A stretch of 45,011 nucleotides of DNA from a virus, in the IMG/VR virus record IMGVR_UViG_3300025921_000034, positions 1-45,011 of that record; one strand, 5' to 3'. Both the position numbers and the translations under genes were made by a program. How positions within the stretch are numbered: the first letter of the stretch is position 1; each line of letters begins with the position of its first letter. Below, in pieces: positions 5,800 through 11,968 of the stretch. The notes beneath the pieces are model-generated. The model did no database searches. It was not told the DNA's origin and worked only from the letters and a program-made list of their open reading frames with translations.

Positions 5800-5825
5800 G
5801 GCGCGCCGATCCCAGCACGAACGAT

Positions 5826-5842
5826 GGTTAGTCACACTTGAC
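5826..5842. promoter_or_regulatory. Operator 3, imperfect 17-bp palindrome
   Basis: The site is GGTTAGT-CAC-ACTTGAC. The left half-site is exact and the right half matches at four of seven positions. It overlaps the -35 of the rightward promoter (TTGACG at 5838-5843), so occupancy would block that promoter. Confidence 0.65.
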
Positions 5843-5867
5843 GTGGACTGGTTAGTCGCGCTAGACA
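5838..5867 (+). promoter_or_regulatory. Predicted rightward promoter of the Cro-like gene
   Basis: TTGACG (5838-5843) is followed after 18 bases by TAGACA (5862-5867). The expected start point is at about 5874-5875, which is the A of the Cro-like ATG. No ribosome-binding site precedes that ATG, so the transcript may be leaderless. Operator 3 covers the -35 and operator 4 the spacer and -10. Confidence 0.55.
5850..5866. promoter_or_regulatory. Operator 4, imperfect 17-bp palindrome
   Basis: The site is GGTTAGT-CGC-GCTAGAC. The left half-site is exact and the right half matches at four of seven positions. It is centred 24 bases from operator 3, in the same orientation, and covers the rightward -10 region. 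Confidence 0.65.
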
Positions 5868-5874
5868 TGTCGGT

Positions 5875-6117
5875 ATGGAGCTTGGTGAACGCCTCGCGGC
5901 ATGGCGGAAGATCAGAGGGCTGAGCCAGGGCGACGTCGCCAAGGCACTCGGCATCACTCGCGCCGCGGTCTCCCAGTGGGAGGACACCGAAGAGTCGAAG
6001 CGAACCAGCCCCACCCAGGCACACCTCAACGCATTCGTCGCGCTCATCGGCGTCTCGCTCGCGGAGTTCCACGGCGCCGTCCCCGGTCACTCGAAGACCG
6101 CGGCGAGGGCGTCCTGA
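5875..6117 (+). CDS. Cro-like HTH transcriptional regulator, 80 aa
   Basis: The ATG at 5875 gives MELGERLAAWRKIRGLSQGD, a canonical XRE/HTH_3 domain: helix, AKALGITRAAVSQWEDTEES, then a third helix (AHLNAFVALIGVSLAEFHGA). It is first in the rightward early transcript and divergent from the repressor, the position of lambda cro. There is no ribosome-binding site before the ATG, and the predicted transcription start coincides with it, as in lambda cI leaderless mRNA. It probably binds the same operators as the repressor and helps commit to lytic growth. Confidence 0.8.
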   Translation: MELGERLAAWRKIRGLSQGDVAKALGITRAAVSQWEDTEESKRTSPTQAHLNAFVALIGVSLAEFHGAVPGHSKTAARAS

Positions 6118-6241
6118 TGTCGTGTCAGTCATCGGCTACGGCCGCGTTCGGTTACCACTCCTTCACCCTCGTTTTTTTTGCTCAGAAAATCCCGGCGAAC
6201 CGCGGCGAACATGACCGCACCGCCTTCGCCGGAGGCGTCGC

Positions 6242-6643
6242 GTGACCCAACTATCGCTCGGCTACAGCCCTGAGCATCAGGGCCGCCAGGTTTGGCAACT
6301 CGAGCTCGACTGGTGCCGTCGAGCCGTCGATGCGATCGGCCACAAGGAGGTCGCTTACGCGCTCGACGTGAAGCCGAGCACCCTGACGGACGCGCTGTGC
6401 GAACGCAAGCGCGAGGACGCCACGCCGAAGGGGATGCGTGCGGAGTGGGTCTCGGTAATCCGCCAGATGTCGAGCGACGGCATGCGCGCGGAGTATCTGC
6501 GCCTGATCTCGACTCCGCTCGGCTATGTCCCCCAGCGCGTTCGAGTGATGGACCCTATCGAGGAGCTTCGCGCGACCCGCGAGGCGATCGCCCGGCTGGC
6601 GCCGGGACTCCTCTCAGCCGTCGATAGAGAAGTCGGTCGGTAG
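6242..6643 (+). CDS. CII-like phage regulatory protein, 133 aa
   Basis: The GTG at 6242 is preceded by a GGAGG ribosome-binding site. The product begins MTQLSLGYSPEHQGRQVWQL. It has an HTH-like segment at about residues 32-55 (HKEVAYALDVKPSTLTDALC). Later it has a helical PIEELRATREAIARLAPGLL that resembles the ends of short CII-like regulators in Mu-type and Burkholderia phages. As the second gene of the rightward transcript it sits where lambda cII does. The role as activator of lysogeny functions is inference from position and the HTH. Confidence 0.65.
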   Translation: MTQLSLGYSPEHQGRQVWQLELDWCRRAVDAIGHKEVAYALDVKPSTLTDALCERKREDATPKGMRAEWVSVIRQMSSDGMRAEYLRLISTPLGYVPQRVRVMDPIEELRATREAIARLAPGLLSAVDREVGR

Positions 6644-6679
6644 CTCTCGCGGTTCTGCTGCGTCGCCATCCTGGCGAGC

Positions 6680-6714
6680 TCGGGCCGGTCGCCCGACGAC
6701 GCACGATGATTTTT
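6680..6714 (+). terminator. Possible terminator after the CII-like gene
   Basis: A six-pair stem TCGGGC-CGGTC-GCCCGA (6680-6696) follows a smaller CGCCA-TCC-TGGCG hairpin. A run of five Ts appears 13 bases later at 6710-6714. The spacing is longer than for a standard intrinsic terminator, so the call is weak. Confidence 0.3.
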
Positions 6715-6790
6715 AGAGTGGAAGATGGCGAAGCCTCGCCCAGGGGACTCCGGAGCGTGCTCGCAGGCTCGGCGTGTGCGCTAGGGCCGA

Positions 6791-6804
6791 GCGCAAATTT
6801 GCGC
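6791..6804. repeat. Perfect 14-bp palindrome
   Basis: GCGCAAATTTGCGC lies ten bases beyond the 3' end of the leftward lipoprotein gene. It could be a protein-binding site or part of a terminator for that gene. A single-mismatch copy lies inside the ParB-methyltransferase gene near 13430. Confidence 0.4.
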
Positions 6805-6813
6805 GGACAACGG

Positions 6814-7230
6814 CTAGGGCGCGACCACGCGCTCGAGCTCGCAGTCGTTCAACCACGGCACGTCGGTCAGCTCGCCTCCGGTGCAGAGCAAGAACACCTC
6901 GTCGCCGCGCTTCGTCGTGCGGATGGCCGGCGCGCCGACGTCGGTGAACCAGGCCTCGACGTGGCTGCGGCCACCCGCGGTCTGCAGCTCGAGGGACGTT
7001 CGTCCGTGCTCGCCGACGATGCCGTGCACGCGCAGCCGCTTGCCGAGCCACTTCGCGTCGGCGGCGCCGCGGTCCTTCGCGTAGAGGTCGAACAGCTCGC
7101 GTGCGGTGACTTCGATCGGCGGACCAGTGTCCGGCGCTGGCTTCGCGCCCGGCGCAGCGCGCTTGTGCTCGCGCGCCGGAGCGGGGTTATCGCAGGAGCA
7201 AAGGATCAGCGCGAGCGGCACGAATCTCAT
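6814..7230 (-). CDS. Predicted lipoprotein with tRNA_anti-like (OB-fold) domain, 138 aa
   Basis: The ATG at 7230 gives MRFVPLALILCSCDNPAPAR, a short signal peptide with a lipobox ending ILC|S or CSC|D. A Pro/Ala/Lys-rich linker follows. From about residue 40 comes a conserved block, ARELFDLYAKDRGAADAKW, then LGKRLRVHGIVGE, GDEVFLLCTGGE and a final NDCELERVV. It follows the pattern of the tRNA_anti-like family of exported small OB-fold proteins. The gene is opposite to its neighbours and isolated between early genes, as expected of a moron expressed in the lysogen. A longer start at 7272 would hide the signal peptide. The role is unknown; surface alteration of the host is possible. Confidence 0.7.
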   Translation of the reverse strand: MRFVPLALILCSCDNPAPAREHKRAAPGAKPAPDTGPPIEVTARELFDLYAKDRGAADAKWLGKRLRVHGIVGEHGRTSLELQTAGGRSHVEAWFTDVGAPAIRTTKRGDEVFLLCTGGELTDVPWLNDCELERVVAP

Positions 7231-7283
7231 CCCTCGACGGTACCGCCGATCGCCTGCAGCAAGGCGCTGCACCTGGGGGGCGC

Positions 7284-7562
7284 GTGAGCCACCCGCAGCA
7301 CATCTACGCGGAGCTCTCTACCGAGCGCTGCGACGGCCTGCGCGATGACCTCGAGGCTCGCCTCGAGCTGTGCAGCTGGGACGAGCTGAGGGTACTCGAC
7401 GTGTTGCTCAATCGCCTCGAGCTCGGCCGCGCCCGATACGGCTACCTCGACACCGCGCGCGATAAGCGCGACTGGAAGCGCGAGCGCGCCGAAGAGGGGC
7501 GTGACTGGCTCATCTACGACGCGCTCGACGAGCTCGACCGCGCAGACAAGGAACGCCGGTGA
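7284..7562 (+). CDS. Hypothetical phage protein, 92 aa, possibly MazG-like
   Basis: The GTG at 7284 follows a GGGGGG-rich stretch that may serve as ribosome-binding site. The product is almost entirely helical and charged: CDGLRDDLEARLELCSWDEL, then LDVLLNRLELGRARYGYLDT, ARDKRDWKRERAEEGRDWLI and YDALDELDRADK. The E-x2-EE-x2-D-x3-Y pattern near residues 65-80 recalls all-alpha NTP pyrophosphohydrolases and related phage proteins, but one metal-binding motif alone is weak evidence. It opens a run of small early genes joined by overlaps. Confidence 0.6.
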   Translation: MSHPQHIYAELSTERCDGLRDDLEARLELCSWDELRVLDVLLNRLELGRARYGYLDTARDKRDWKRERAEEGRDWLIYDALDELDRADKERR

Positions 7563-7792
7563 GCATCTCCCACGACAGCAAGTTCACGTTCACGTGCGAT
7601 GGCTCCTGCCAGCGCGACCAGCTGGTCGTCGACGCCAAGACGGAGCGCAATGCGATCGCGAAGGCACGGCGCGCGAACTGGAACGTGCTCCGCGTCCGCG
7701 CGCGCGGCGTGGCGCACAACAAGCGTGCGACCACCGTGCGTCGCGTGCTCTGCCCGGGCTGCGGCTGGCTCGTCGGGGTGTTCTTTCGATGA
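7559..7792 (+). CDS. Zinc-ribbon-like small protein, 77 aa
   Basis: The GTG at 7559 overlaps the preceding stop (GTGA). Residues 8-18 hold FTCDGSCQRDQ, and the C-terminus has LCPGCGWLVGVFF; together these give C-x3-C and C-x2-C ligand pairs separated by about 50 residues. The middle is a basic helix (TERNAIAKARRANWNVLRV). It is probably a small nucleic-acid-binding or adaptor protein. It ends at 7792, and no gene is called between there and 7853. Confidence 0.6.
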   Translation: MSISHDSKFTFTCDGSCQRDQLVVDAKTERNAIAKARRANWNVLRVRARGVAHNKRATTVRRVLCPGCGWLVGVFFR

Positions 7793-7852
7793 CCGCGCTC
7801 GCCCACCACAGCTCGAGCGCACAGCTCGGGCTCCTCGACTGGAAAGGATCAC

Positions 7853-8257
7853 ATGAGCATCAGGAGATTCGGTCGCGGCTACGGGATCGTGATCAGCTGC
7901 AACTGGCACAAGCACAACCCGAACGCGAAGGACTGCCCGGAGAAAATCTCGACGGCAAACCTCGACGTGAAGGCGAACCGATCGCATGCGGCGAAGCAGG
8001 GCTGGGGGCGCGGCCTGTGTCGCGGACGCAAGAGCTACGACCTCTGCCCGAAGCACATGGATTTCGAGCGCGCGAACCTGAAGAAGCAGGATGCGGAGCG
8101 CGAGGCGCGGAGGATGAAGCGCGACGAGGATCGTCGCGCGGAGAAGGCCGCCAAGAAGGCGGCTGCGGCTGCAGCGCCGAAGAAATCGCGCGCGCGCAAC
8201 GCTGTGCCGTCCGCGGAGACCGCACCCTCGGCGGACAGCGCCCCGGCGTCGCTCTGA
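7853..8257 (+). CDS. Cys/His-rich basic protein, 134 aa
   Basis: The ATG at 7853 has an AAAGGA element eight bases upstream. The first 70 residues contain several possible zinc ligands: SCNWHKHNPNAKDCPE, GRGLCRGR and DLCPKHMDFE. The rest is a long charged coil (KKQDAEREARRMKRDEDRRA) running into a Lys/Ala-rich tail like those of DNA-binding proteins in myxobacteria and actinobacteria. No family is recognised; nucleic-acid binding is likely. Confidence 0.65.
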   Translation: MSIRRFGRGYGIVISCNWHKHNPNAKDCPEKISTANLDVKANRSHAAKQGWGRGLCRGRKSYDLCPKHMDFERANLKKQDAEREARRMKRDEDRRAEKAAKKAAAAAAPKKSRARNAVPSAETAPSADSAPASL

Positions 8258-8400
8258 TCCTGCTGCCACGCTCGCCGTCGCTGTGGTGGCGCCCGTGCCT
8301 GACGCGCGCCGAGGGAAGCGAGCGCGAGCACTGCTGGTTCCTCGCGCTGTCGTCGCGCCCGTCGCTCTACTGCTGGACCTGCAAACCGGGGGTCGCGTAG
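8254..8400 (+). CDS. Possible small Cys/Trp-rich protein, 48 aa, CTG start
   Basis: This frame would fill the 143-base hole between two early genes. It ends at the TAG (8398-8400) directly before the next GTG. The only initiation codon near the expected junction is a CTG at 8254 that overlaps the upstream stop as CTGA, analogous to the ATGA/GTGA junctions nearby. The product contains SLWWRPCLTRAEGSEREHCW and YCWTCKPGVA, with a CxxC that suits a zinc site. The unusual start makes this tentative. Confidence 0.4.
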   Translation: MILLPRSPSLWWRPCLTRAEGSEREHCWFLALSSRPSLYCWTCKPGVA

Positions 8401-8589
8401 GTGGCGCGCGCGAAGAAACAGCGGACCGCCGCAACCGATCCACTGCTCAACCCGTGCACTGCGTGCGGCGTCGGAATCGGAGAGGGCTGCCGCACCGTCG
8501 GCAAGAACGGCACACCGCTGCCACGAATCACCCGCGCGACGCGGCTCGTCCACGCCGCGCGCCTCGAAGGAGTCGCCGATGCTGCGTGA
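8401..8589 (+). CDS. Mini zinc-finger phage protein, 62 aa (paralogue 2)
   Basis: The GTG at 8401 directly follows the previous stop. After a basic leader (MARAKKQRTAATDP) comes NPCTACGVGIGEGCRTVGKN, the C-x2-C-x4-G-x2-C core. RATRLVHAARLEG then supplies the His/Arg helix. It has the same layout as the genes at 3375-3536 and 8742-8936. It overlaps the next gene by 11 bases. Confidence 0.7.
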   Translation: MARAKKQRTAATDPLLNPCTACGVGIGEGCRTVGKNGTPLPRITRATRLVHAARLEGVADAA

Positions 8590-9436
8590 CCTGTTGCTCA
8601 AGCGCGTTCGCCCGGCCGTCGAGCGGACCGCGAACCAGATCGTCGACCTGCTGATCACGCGGGTCGAGACCGAGCTCGCGCTCGTACCGGAGGCGCTCGA
8701 GGTCGCGCTCTCGGCGTTCGCCTTCACCCCGGAGCCCAAGCATGCCGATTCAGATTGGCCCGATCATGATCCCGTGCCGACGGTGCCGAGCGGCGCCGGG
8801 CGAGGACTGCGAAGTGATGACCGACGAGGTCAAGGACGCTCCGATTCCGGCGATGTCGACGGGCCGAACGAGGAACAACCCGCACAAGAAGCGAGTCCGC
8901 GACGCCGCGAAGGTGAGCGAGCTCCTCGACTGGTAGCGCCGGCCGATCCACTCAAGCAGGTGCTCGGTCCGGTGCTCGCCGGGATGCTTGCTCCTCCGCA
9001 GCCGAGGCCGAGTAGCGACTACCACACCATCGAGCATCGCGACACCAAGCCCGAGAACGTGACGTCATCGGGCAAGCCGCGCCAGCGCGCGGTGATGCGC
9101 TGCTCGAAGTGCGGCAAGCTCGGCGCTCGCGCGGACGGCTGCGGCACGAGCCACGAGCCCGAACACGTGCTCACCGCGATCGAGCCTTCGCGACAGGTGC
9201 GACCGACGCCTGCCGCGGTCGCACACGCGAAGAACAACATCGCGCGGCGTGAAGCCATCAAGGCCAGCGCAGGTGGTCTGGTCGTGAAGCCATCAAGGCC
9301 AGCGCAGGTGGTCGACGACAACGCGAACGCGCGTGAGCGCTGGACCGCGGAAGAGATCGCCGAGGAGACCGAGCGCTGCGAGTTGCTGAAGCCTGACGGC
9401 TCGATGCCAGCTCTCAGCTCGAGCTGGGAGTTCTGA
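8579..9436 (+). CDS. Hypothetical protein with C-terminal zinc ribbon, 285 aa
   Basis: The ATG at 8579 gives MLRDLLLKRVRPAVERTANQ, a helical N-terminal part up to about residue 55. Residues 60-120 are low-complexity and charged, and this is where a zinc-finger gene (8742-8936) lies in another frame. The last half looks like normal protein. RCSKCGKLGARADGCGTSHE gives CxxC plus C and H ligands, and a helical end has AREAIKASAGG-like and EEIAEETERCELL elements. The gene may really be two: an N-terminal piece and a C-terminal piece starting at a GTG near 8960. I cannot exclude that. The end overlaps the replication gene (TGATG). Confidence 0.5.
   Translation: MLRDLLLKRVRPAVERTANQIVDLLITRVETELALVPEALEVALSAFAFTPEPKHADSDWPDHDPVPTVPSGAGRGLRSDDRRGQGRSDSGDVDGPNEEQPAQEASPRRREGERAPRLVAPADPLKQVLGPVLAGMLAPPQPRPSSDYHTIEHRDTKPENVTSSGKPRQRAVMRCSKCGKLGARADGCGTSHEPEHVLTAIEPSRQVRPTPAAVAHAKNNIARREAIKASAGGLVVKPSRPAQVVDDNANARERWTAEEIAEETERCELLKPDGSMPALSSSWEF
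8742..8936 (+). CDS. Mini zinc-finger phage protein, 64 aa (paralogue 3), nested gene
   Basis: The ATG at 8742 follows CGGAG at suitable spacing. The product MPIQIGPIMIPCRRCRAAPG contains the C-x2-C-x4-G-x2-C core, ending GEDCEV. A later PHKKRVRDAAKVSELLDW supplies the His and basic helix. The motif matches the two paralogues at 3375-3536 and 8401-8589 closely, so the frame is very likely translated. It lies wholly inside the longer open frame 8579-9436 in a different phase. Confidence 0.6.
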   Translation: MPIQIGPIMIPCRRCRAAPGEDCEVMTDEVKDAPIPAMSTGRTRNNPHKKRVRDAAKVSELLDW

Positions 9437-10371
9437 TGTCGACCAGGAGCGACGAGGCGATCGTGTTCGCCCAGATCGACGCGAACCTCGACTCGAACCC
9501 GAAGATCCGGAAGGCCGGCTCGCTGGGTCGTCAGGTGTTCGAGTTCCTGCTGCGCCGCAACGCACTCCGCGGATTCAACGGCTACGTGCCTGGCTCGTTC
9601 GCCGATCCGGACTACCTCGCCGACGTCCTCATGATCTCCGCGAGCGATGCGGTGACGGGTGTGACGAAGGCCGTCACCGCGCGCCTCATCGCAATCGACG
9701 ACAACGGCGACGTTCAAATCGTCGGCTGGCACGAGAGCTGGGGCAAGCGTGCGAAGTCTGGCAAGGAACGAACCAGGAAGTGGCGCGATCGCAACAAGGC
9801 GGGATCGTTAGACGACGAGACGACAGGTGACGAGCGTGACGAAACGCCGTCACGCGAGACGGTCAGTGACGAAAGTGACGCAAAGAGAGGAGAAGAGAAG
9901 AGAGATCTAAGAGATACACATTCGCACGTGCGCGTACGTCACCCGGCTGCGGGTGGCGTGGCTCGTGCGGTGTGGACGTACGGCGCGAAGCTTCGGACCG
10001 AGCTCGCCGAAGCGAACGTTTCCGTTCAGCCGTGGGCGTTGCTCGTCGGGACCGAGCACAGCGGCTGGATCGCGCTGCTCGACCGCGTCTGCGAGCAGCT
10101 CGTCGCGTCCGCGCCCGAGGCTGTGGAAAAGCTGTGCCGGAACCGCCTCGACGTCGCCGCGGCGAAAGCGCGCGACGAAGGCGACGGTCAGTGGTTCTCG
10201 TCGACCGCGCTCTTCACGCGCAAGAGCTTCGACGCGTTCGCGCACCTCGACCCCAAGCAGTTCGACCGCAAGGCGCCCAAGAAGCGCGCCGACGGGGCGC
10301 TGATCGGCTCGTCCTCGACGCCAGACAGCTACCCCGACAACCCGAACCCCCGCAGCTGGAAGGAGCTCTAG
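9436..10371 (+). CDS. Replication initiator, lambda O-like, 311 aa
   Basis: The ATG at 9436 shares one base with the upstream stop. The N-terminal 120 residues look like the winged-helix DNA-binding part of phage replication proteins: EAIVFAQIDANLDSNPKIRK, GRQVFEFLLRRNALRG, then ERTRKWRDRNKAGS, a common end of this domain. A low-complexity acidic/basic linker (residues 125-165) follows, encoded by iteron-like and purine-rich DNA. The C-terminal part has ALLVGTEHSGWIALLDRVCE and may contact the helicase loader encoded next. As in lambda, the origin may lie inside the gene. The role rests on position and the domain pattern; family name uncertain. Confidence 0.7.
   Translation: MSTRSDEAIVFAQIDANLDSNPKIRKAGSLGRQVFEFLLRRNALRGFNGYVPGSFADPDYLADVLMISASDAVTGVTKAVTARLIAIDDNGDVQIVGWHESWGKRAKSGKERTRKWRDRNKAGSLDDETTGDERDETPSRETVSDESDAKRGEEKRDLRDTHSHVRVRHPAAGGVARAVWTYGAKLRTELAEANVSVQPWALLVGTEHSGWIALLDRVCEQLVASAPEAVEKLCRNRLDVAAAKARDEGDGQWFSSTALFTRKSFDAFAHLDPKQFDRKAPKKRADGALIGSSSTPDSYPDNPNPRSWKEL
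9827..9905 (+). other. Candidate replication origin inside the initiator gene
   Basis: Four direct copies of GTGACGA/C start at 9827, 9836, 9866 and 9875; two of them read GTGACGAAA exactly. One inverted copy, CGTCAC, lies at 9848-9853. They are followed at once by a 24-base all-purine run (9882-9905) and the A/T-richer TCTAAGAGATACACA. Iterons beside an easily melted tract, encoded in the linker of an O-like protein, copy the design of lambda ori. Confidence 0.5.
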
Positions 10372-10374
10372 GGC

Positions 10375-11118
10375 ATGACGGACGACGAGTACAAGCGGAT
10401 CGGCGGGCCGGTGTCGCTCGGCGACGCGATCGCTGTCGCGGGACCCGAGCTGCCACTGCTCGGCTATTCGCCCGAGTGGTGGGAGGAGCGCGATCGCGTT
10501 ATCGCCGAAGAGCGCGCGATCGACGCCGTCCAGGAGGAGCAGCGCCGCATGAACGAGCGCGCGAACCTGCTGCGCGACGAGGAGTTCCCCGAGCTCGCGC
10601 TCGTAGCAGCGCTCGCGCCGCTCGAGGAAACCACGGCGGTCCAGATCGCGCGCCGCTTCGTGCAGGCGCGAGCACACGGCCTCCGAACCCGCGTGCTCGT
10701 GTTCGGCGGCGGCGTCGGCGTCGGTAAGACGACCGCCGCGGCGTGGATCTGCGTCAAGGCGCAGGACCCCCGCCCGGGCTTCATCCGCGTCAGCGCGCTC
10801 GAGCGGCGCGGCCGCTACGACAAGGGCCTGGACGCCTGGCTCCGTACGCGCACGTCGCTGGTGATCGACGACGTCGGCGCCGAGGTGCTGGACGGCAAGG
10901 GCGTGTTCCGCTCGCTGCTCGACGAGATTGTCGACACGTTCTACGCGAACAAGCGCACGTTGATCATGACGACAAACCTGCGCCCGAAGCAGGCGACGCC
11001 GAACGACCAACCGCAGTTCAAAGAGCGCTACGGCGAGCGCGTGTGGTCTCGCTGCAGCGAGCTCGGCGAGTGGGGCGACTGCGGCATGCGCGACCTGCGC
11101 AAGGAGCAACGCGCGTGA
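10375..11118 (+). CDS. DnaC-like helicase loader ATPase, 247 aa
   Basis: The ATG at 10375 lies three bases after the initiator stop. Walker A is at about residues 111-120 (GGGVGVGKTTAAAW), Walker B is LVIDDVGAEV near residue 164, and a sensor-1-like LIMTTNLRPKQ follows. Near the end, RYGERVWSRCSELGEW fits the arginine-finger region of DnaC/IstB AAA+ proteins. The first 80 residues are charged and may bind the replicative helicase. It probably loads host DnaB onto origin DNA together with the O-like protein encoded just before it. Confidence 0.85.
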   Translation: MTDDEYKRIGGPVSLGDAIAVAGPELPLLGYSPEWWEERDRVIAEERAIDAVQEEQRRMNERANLLRDEEFPELALVAALAPLEETTAVQIARRFVQARAHGLRTRVLVFGGGVGVGKTTAAAWICVKAQDPRPGFIRVSALERRGRYDKGLDAWLRTRTSLVIDDVGAEVLDGKGVFRSLLDEIVDTFYANKRTLIMTTNLRPKQATPNDQPQFKERYGERVWSRCSELGEWGDCGMRDLRKEQRA

Positions 11119-11534
11119 GCGACCTCGTCGACCTCATCGAGCAGGGCGTCATCGAGCGTCCGACCGATAGGGTGCGCTCGAAGAAGCCGCAGTGCTCGAA
11201 CTGCGTGAAGAACGGCGAGCAGGGCCTCAGCCACACGGCACGCAACTGCCCGCTGCTCGGCCGCGCGCCTGCAAAGCCGCGGCACGAGCGACCGAACATC
11301 ACGAAGGCCGAGCGCGCGATCCTCGAGCACGCGCTCGCCGCGACAGCGCCAGGCGGAACAGGATCGGTCGTCCCGCGTCGCGGCCAGGAGCTGCCCTACA
11401 CCCGGCTCTGGCGCCGTGGCCTGCTCGCGCACCTCGGCGAAGGTGTCGACGTCACGCTCGCGAACGAGACGCTCCCCGGAGGAGACCTATACAAGATCAC
11501 GGACGCCGGCCGCGTCGCGCTCGAGGCGAAGTGA
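11115..11534 (+). CDS. Zinc-knuckle protein, 139 aa
   Basis: The GTG at 11115 overlaps the stop of the helicase loader (GTGA); the longer frame upstream is its shadow. Residues 27-45 read QCSNCVKNGEQGLSHTARNC, a C-x2-C-x9-H-x4-C knuckle. After a Pro/Arg linker there is a helical stretch (TKAERAILEHALAATAPGG). A winged-helix-like end follows: YTRLWRRGLLAHLGEGVDVT, then LYKITDAGRVALEAK. It is likely a small nucleic-acid-binding protein of the replication cluster. No family name is assigned. Confidence 0.65.
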   Translation: MSDLVDLIEQGVIERPTDRVRSKKPQCSNCVKNGEQGLSHTARNCPLLGRAPAKPRHERPNITKAERAILEHALAATAPGGTGSVVPRRGQELPYTRLWRRGLLAHLGEGVDVTLANETLPGGDLYKITDAGRVALEAK

Positions 11535-11968
11535 AGCGCGGCAAGCCACTCAAGCGTGGAGCTCCGCTGCGTCGAAAGACGTGGATGAAGTCGCGCGGCG
11601 ACACGAAGTACCGCCGCCGCGATCGCGACTTCGACTTCATGGGCTGGGTTCGTCGTCAACCTTGCGTGTGTCGAACGCTGCCGCCGCCGGACTTCATTCG
11701 TGACCTCGCACTGCGGCTCGCAGCGCCGGAGATCGCGCGGTCGACCACGTGCTCCGGCCACATGGAAGCGGATCACGCAGGCGTGCGTGGGCTCGGTCAG
11801 AAGGCCAGCGACACCACGTGCATCCCCCTTTGTTCAGCGCACCACAAACAGCGCACAGACCACAACGGCGCGTTTCGCAACCTCACCCGCGATGAAGCCC
11901 GCGCATGGCGCGCGGCCGCGATCGACCACACGCAAGCCGCCTGGGCGGCATGGAGCAGGAACCAGTGA
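11531..11968 (+). CDS. DUF968/Ref-like HNH protein, 145 aa
   Basis: The GTG at 11531 overlaps the upstream stop and gives MKRGKPLKRGAPLRRKTWMK, a strongly basic leader. The core reads CSGHMEADHAGVRGLGQKAS, then DTTCIPLCSAHHKQRTDHNG. That is the HNH-like pattern of phage DUF968 and P1 Ref proteins, with EADH and the IPLC-x2-HH signature. Such proteins cut or process DNA during recombination, Ref with help from RecA. Cofactor-binding His and Cys residues are present. It sits in the replication-recombination cluster before the methyltransferase gene and overlaps it by four bases. Confidence 0.7.
   Translation: MKRGKPLKRGAPLRRKTWMKSRGDTKYRRRDRDFDFMGWVRRQPCVCRTLPPPDFIRDLALRLAAPEIARSTTCSGHMEADHAGVRGLGQKASDTTCIPLCSAHHKQRTDHNGAFRNLTRDEARAWRAAAIDHTQAAWAAWSRNQ

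Noticed and set aside
6172-6179. Run of eight Ts as an intrinsic terminator after the Cro-like gene
   Set aside because: No convincing stem lies directly before it, only a four-pair hairpin further upstream, so it was not called.
7501-8400. Long rightward frame including a possible ATG at 7790
   Set aside because: Most of it overlaps better-supported genes in other frames. The sequence from 7790 is not protein-like past the 7853 start; only the end (8254-8400) was kept as a tentative small gene.
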